A DNA stretch of 8,570 nucleotides from an uncultured Thermoproteales archaeon. Its GTDB lineage: Archaea > Thermoproteota > Thermoprotei > Thermoproteales > Thermoproteaceae. Positions 6,649-8,570 of the stretch are shown here, in pieces. The DNA is taken from contig CAMLLK010000022.1 in the NCBI GenBank assembly GCA_946480885.1, forward strand, positions 1 through 8,570. The letters run 5' to 3'. The notes under the pieces were generated by a model. That model saw only the letters and a program-made list of their open reading frames with translations. It had not been told where the DNA came from and searched no databases. The position numbers and the translations under genes were made by a program. Positions within the stretch are counted from its first letter, which is position 1. Each line of letters opens with the position of its first letter.

Positions 6649-7339
6649 TGCGAGTGAGAATGTGGTCAATGGACTTGCGGTTTTCGCGGTCTTTTAATAT
6701 ATCGTTGGCTATCGACTCGCCGTAATAATCCCTAATGGCAACACGCTTAATTGCCACGGGGGTGATTTTCCGGGCGATTTTCATTTCGTCCTTTTCTAAC
6801 TGGTTTACCACCACTAAGGAGGAGTAGGCCATGTAGCGGCGGTACTGCTCCGCCTTGACGTCAGATATGCGGGAGATAAGGCGGCGGTCGGCGACAAAGA
6901 CGTTGTAGGCGCCAATTTTCTGCAACTTCGCCAGTAGGTCTAGCCGCAACGCGGCAGTGGTGTCGACAATTATAGTATCCACCGGTATTCTAAGGCGCTG
7001 CACTAGCGCCGGGAGGTGCTCTATAAAGTCAACAACGACTTCCTCCGCCTCTTTGGCGAAGTCCTCTCCGTAGCGCATAAATAAATCGGCCGCCTCGTAG
7101 CCCGGGATGATGTACAGCATGGGATTAACGCGGTGGACATACGGCATTCCCACGTCGAGATACGGCGCCAGCCACCCCGGCTTTTTAGGCGCTCTGAAAA
7201 GCTGTGACAGCTCCGCCTTCTCCCAGTCCATGTCCACTAAAAGCGTATACCCCTTGGCCACTGCAAGAACACTGCTTAAGGTGGTTTTCCCAACTCCGCC
7301 GTCTAAAGAGGCATGTACTACTACTTTAACGGGCCTCAC
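6635..7339 (-). CDS. ParA/MinD-family ATPase lacking the signature lysine
   Basis: This is a 234-residue protein. The GTG at 7339-7337 overlaps the preceding stop (GTGA). The P-loop reads SLDGGVGKTT (11-20). ParA/MinD proteins normally have KGGxGKT; here the signature lysine two residues before the second glycine is Asp13, while the catalytic Lys18 is kept. Walker A' is LLVDMDWEKAELSQLF (33-48) with Asp35 and Asp37, Walker B is DTIIVDTTAA (121-130) with Asp126, and VVVNQLEKDE (176-185) resembles the N-K/Q-x-D base-recognition region. Family members use ATP-driven dimerisation to segregate DNA or position protein machines. Losing the signature lysine, which normally reaches across the dimer, may change dimerisation or hydrolysis. 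No ParB/SegB-like partner was recognised. It ends 24 bases before the small membrane protein gene. The family call is secure, the role is not. Confidence 0.88.
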   Translation of the reverse strand: MRPVKVVVHASLDGGVGKTTLSSVLAVAKGYTLLVDMDWEKAELSQLFRAPKKPGWLAPYLDVGMPYVHRVNPMLYIIPGYEAADLFMRYGEDFAKEAEEVVVDFIEHLPALVQRLRIPVDTIIVDTTAALRLDLLAKLQKIGAYNVFVADRRLISRISDVKAEQYRRYMAYSSLVVVNQLEKDEMKIARKITPVAIKRVAIRDYYGESIANDILKDRENRKSIDHILTRIKSI

Positions 7340-7782
7340 GCCTCCTCCAGCCTCCGGGCGGATAAACCTTTGGCCAGTTCCTTCAACAGATCGGCCACCG
7401 GCCTATCCCTCCCGAAGGCCGCCCTCAGGGCGTCTCTTGCCTTCTTGTAGGCGAAGGCGGCGTAGGTTAAAAACGCCGAGTAGGGGACTGCCCCCTCTCT
7501 CTGCGGCATAATTAAAGCCCTGGCCCTCCCCAAAGCCCCCTTGTCTAAATCCCTCAGCCTCCAGAGGTAGCCCTCGAACTCAGCCCTAACCACTCCTCCC
7601 CTCGCCTCTAAAACTGCGGCGAAAGAGGAAAGGCATAGCACCGCCAGCGCCTGGATTTTAAGGAGGGGGCTGCGGGAGCCCTCCCTCCTGAGCCCCTCTT
7701 CGCACCAACACCAGACTGAGGCCATCTCCCAAGCCAGAGGCCCCAGCTCCGCCGCCGCCCTTTTAGACGGCTCGCACTTCAT
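7336..7782 (-). CDS. Helical hypothetical protein
   Basis: This is a 148-residue protein of unknown family. It is almost entirely helical and rich in Ala, Leu, Arg and Glu, with one moderately hydrophobic stretch (LLKIQALAVLCLSSFAAVLEA, about 40-60) that is more likely a buried helix than a membrane span. A WCWC pair (Cys25 and Cys27) near the N-terminus and Cys3 are noticeable, but no matching ligands make a zinc site obvious. The C-terminal part ends in two basic amphipathic helices (ARDALRAAFGR and VADLLKELAKGLSARRLEE). The ATG at 7782 overlaps the stop of the preceding gene (ATGA), and its own stop overlaps the GTG of the ParA-like gene. Immediate coupling to ParA suggests a partner or adaptor, without sequence evidence for which. 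Confidence 0.82.
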   Translation of the reverse strand: MKCEPSKRAAAELGPLAWEMASVWCWCEEGLRREGSRSPLLKIQALAVLCLSSFAAVLEARGGVVRAEFEGYLWRLRDLDKGALGRARALIMPQREGAVPYSAFLTYAAFAYKKARDALRAAFGRDRPVADLLKELAKGLSARRLEEA

Positions 7783-8294
7783 AACAACTCCCTCAGCCTC
7801 TCCACCACTTCCTCAACTCTAGACGCCAAAGCGCTTAACTCCTCTGCGGTAAAGCTCTCCGCGAGGGCCAACACGATCACCGCCAGGGGAAACGCGGGCC
7901 TAACGCCGGCCCTCCTCAAAGCCTCTGCCACTGTTGTGAACGCGGCCCTCCCCCCGCCGCGCCCCACAAAGCCGGCCTTTTGTTGTGAGCCATCAGCGCC
8001 ACCGCCGTCTTCCCAGCCCGCACGCCCGTGCCTGGGGGCTGTGTCCCTCGCCCCGCCGGCTAGAGCCAAGAGGGTAGCGGCGTCTTTCTCCTCGTGCAAC
8101 ATCACTCCCAGCATGTCGAGGGCGGCGAAGTCTATTTTATACACGCTGAGCAAGCCCGCCTCTCTCAAGGCCTTTACTAAAGCCGCCACTACCCTTTCAA
8201 AACACGCGGTCTCCACCACGGCCGCAGGCCTGGCCTCGTATTTATCCGGGAGAAACCTCGCCCTCCTCCCCCCTCCCCTCTCCACTACTAACAA
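7779..8294 (-). CDS. Helical hypothetical protein, probably 3' part of a TAG-interrupted gene
   Basis: Starting at TTG 8294-8292 this gives 171 residues; GTG at 8285 is an alternative. It opens with a strand and a glycine/arginine loop (LVVERGGGRRARFLP), followed by a helical domain (AAVVETACFERVVAALVKAL, then FAALDMLGVMLHEEKDAATL). A glycine-rich, low-complexity segment (about 80-118) precedes a second helical domain (TTVAEALRRAG, PLAVIVLALAESF, EELSALASRVEEVVERLREL). No family was recognised. The upstream 44-codon frame is in phase with it, separated only by one TAG at 8301-8303. The two sides read smoothly together as a hairpin (TVEIGGVRLSL, stop, GALLVVERGGG), so the original product was probably about 218 residues. 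A weak start here (TTG only 2 bases after the GGGGG) fits that view. Whether the 171-residue part is made on its own is unknown. Confidence 0.65.
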   Translation of the reverse strand: MLVVERGGGRRARFLPDKYEARPAAVVETACFERVVAALVKALREAGLLSVYKIDFAALDMLGVMLHEEKDAATLLALAGGARDTAPRHGRAGWEDGGGADGSQQKAGFVGRGGGRAAFTTVAEALRRAGVRPAFPLAVIVLALAESFTAEELSALASRVEEVVERLRELL

Positions 8295-8300
8295 CGCCCC

Positions 8301-8435
8301 CTATAGCGACAGCCTTACGCCGCCGATTTCCACCGTGAGGGGGGAGGACTGGCCGACGTGATAGCCGGCGACTACGTCCACGGCATCCGCTTCCGCGACC
8401 TCCTCAACGGAGGCCGGCCTAATGTTCTGACACAT
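8301..8435 (-). pseudogene. 5' part of the same reading frame, ended by an in-frame TAG
   Basis: From ATG 8435-8433 there are 44 codons ending in TAG at 8303-8301. The ATG overlaps the end of the upstream gene by 17 bases. The codons look truly coding: most first positions are purines (GAG GAG GTC GCG GAA GCG GAT) and the protein shows a helix (ASVEEVAEADAV) then strands (VDVVAGYHVG, PLTVEIGGVRLSL). After the stop, two codons and then the next frame follow in the same phase. The stop differs by one base from CAG, GAG, AAG, TGG, TCG, TTG or a tyrosine codon. A nonsense mutation, a sequencing error or stop readthrough would each explain it. A separate 44-residue peptide is also possible but less likely. 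Confidence 0.55.
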
Positions 8436-8570
8436 AAGGGAAACGGCTTTTATTAATGTCGAGAAGTGGCGCACTGGGGCAGTGCTCCACGGCTTTAATA
8501 ATGACAAGTGCGGAGAGCCTCAGAGGGGGCTCCGCCACAACACCCGTAAGCCTCCCCACCAGGGAGTCCG
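8419..8570 (-). CDS. 3' end of an unrecognised gene
   Basis: The frame read from 8568 to the TAG at 8421-8419 stays open and gives 49 C-terminal residues. They include a helix or strand region (PLRLSALVIIKAVEHC) and the end SRFPYVSEH. The other two minus-strand frames contain stops in this stretch (TGA at 8522-8520 and a TAA near 8500), which makes this the coding frame. It overlaps the ATG of the next gene by 17 bases, so it belongs to the same transcript. The start and most of the protein lie outside the window, and nothing in the visible part identifies a family. Confidence 0.6.
   Translation of the reverse strand, partial: DSLVGRLTGVVAEPPLRLSALVIIKAVEHCPSAPLLDINKSRFPYVSEH

Noticed and set aside
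7936..8361. Plus-strand open frame of 141 codons
   Set aside because: It runs opposite the interrupted helical protein gene, and its product is a low-complexity, Pro/Ala/Ser-rich shadow.

Overview
The window looks like chromosomal or integrated-element DNA from a hyperthermophilic crenarchaeon, most likely Thermoproteales (Pyrobaculum-like). The signs are moderately GC-rich sequence, GTG and TTG starts, ATGA-type gene overlaps, an archaeal TATA-like box placed for a leaderless transcript, and several HerA/VirB4-type and ParA-type ATPases. The genus is an inference. All supported genes lie on the minus strand, so transcription runs from position 8570 towards 1. There is almost no non-coding DNA, and no rRNA, tRNA, CRISPR array, insertion sequence or clear repeat was seen.

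Upstream block (8570 to 6635): the 3' end of an unrecognised gene; a helical protein of unknown function whose frame is cut by a single in-frame TAG (8301-8303); a 148-residue helical protein; and a ParA/MinD-family ATPase lacking the signature lysine of the deviant Walker A motif. Apart from the TAG, these genes overlap by a few bases and are probably co-transcribed.

Central block (6610 to 730): after a 24-base gap holding a TATA-like box, a GTG-started, single-membrane-span small protein begins a chain of genes. It is followed by a winged-helix-like protein, a small MinD-like P-loop NTPase with an ordinary Walker A, a helical 147-residue protein, a 657-residue membrane-anchored HerA/VirB4/TraG-like ATPase, a 240-residue protein with a proline-rich linker, a 258-residue protein with a possible C-terminal winged helix, and a second, much smaller HerA-like ATPase. 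Most neighbours share an ATGA or TAATG overlap, so the block reads as one translationally coupled operon.

Downstream end (743 to 1): a SWIM zinc-finger protein, then the 5' part of a gene that runs off the window.

The best reading is a membrane-associated, multi-ATPase machine that probably moves or positions DNA. It resembles in parts list, but is not proven to be, an archaeal conjugation or DNA-exchange apparatus (Ced/Ted-like) or a related mobile-element or defence module. No polytopic VirB6-like channel, VirB2-like pilin, relaxase or integrase is visible here, so the transport idea rests on the ATPases and membrane proteins.
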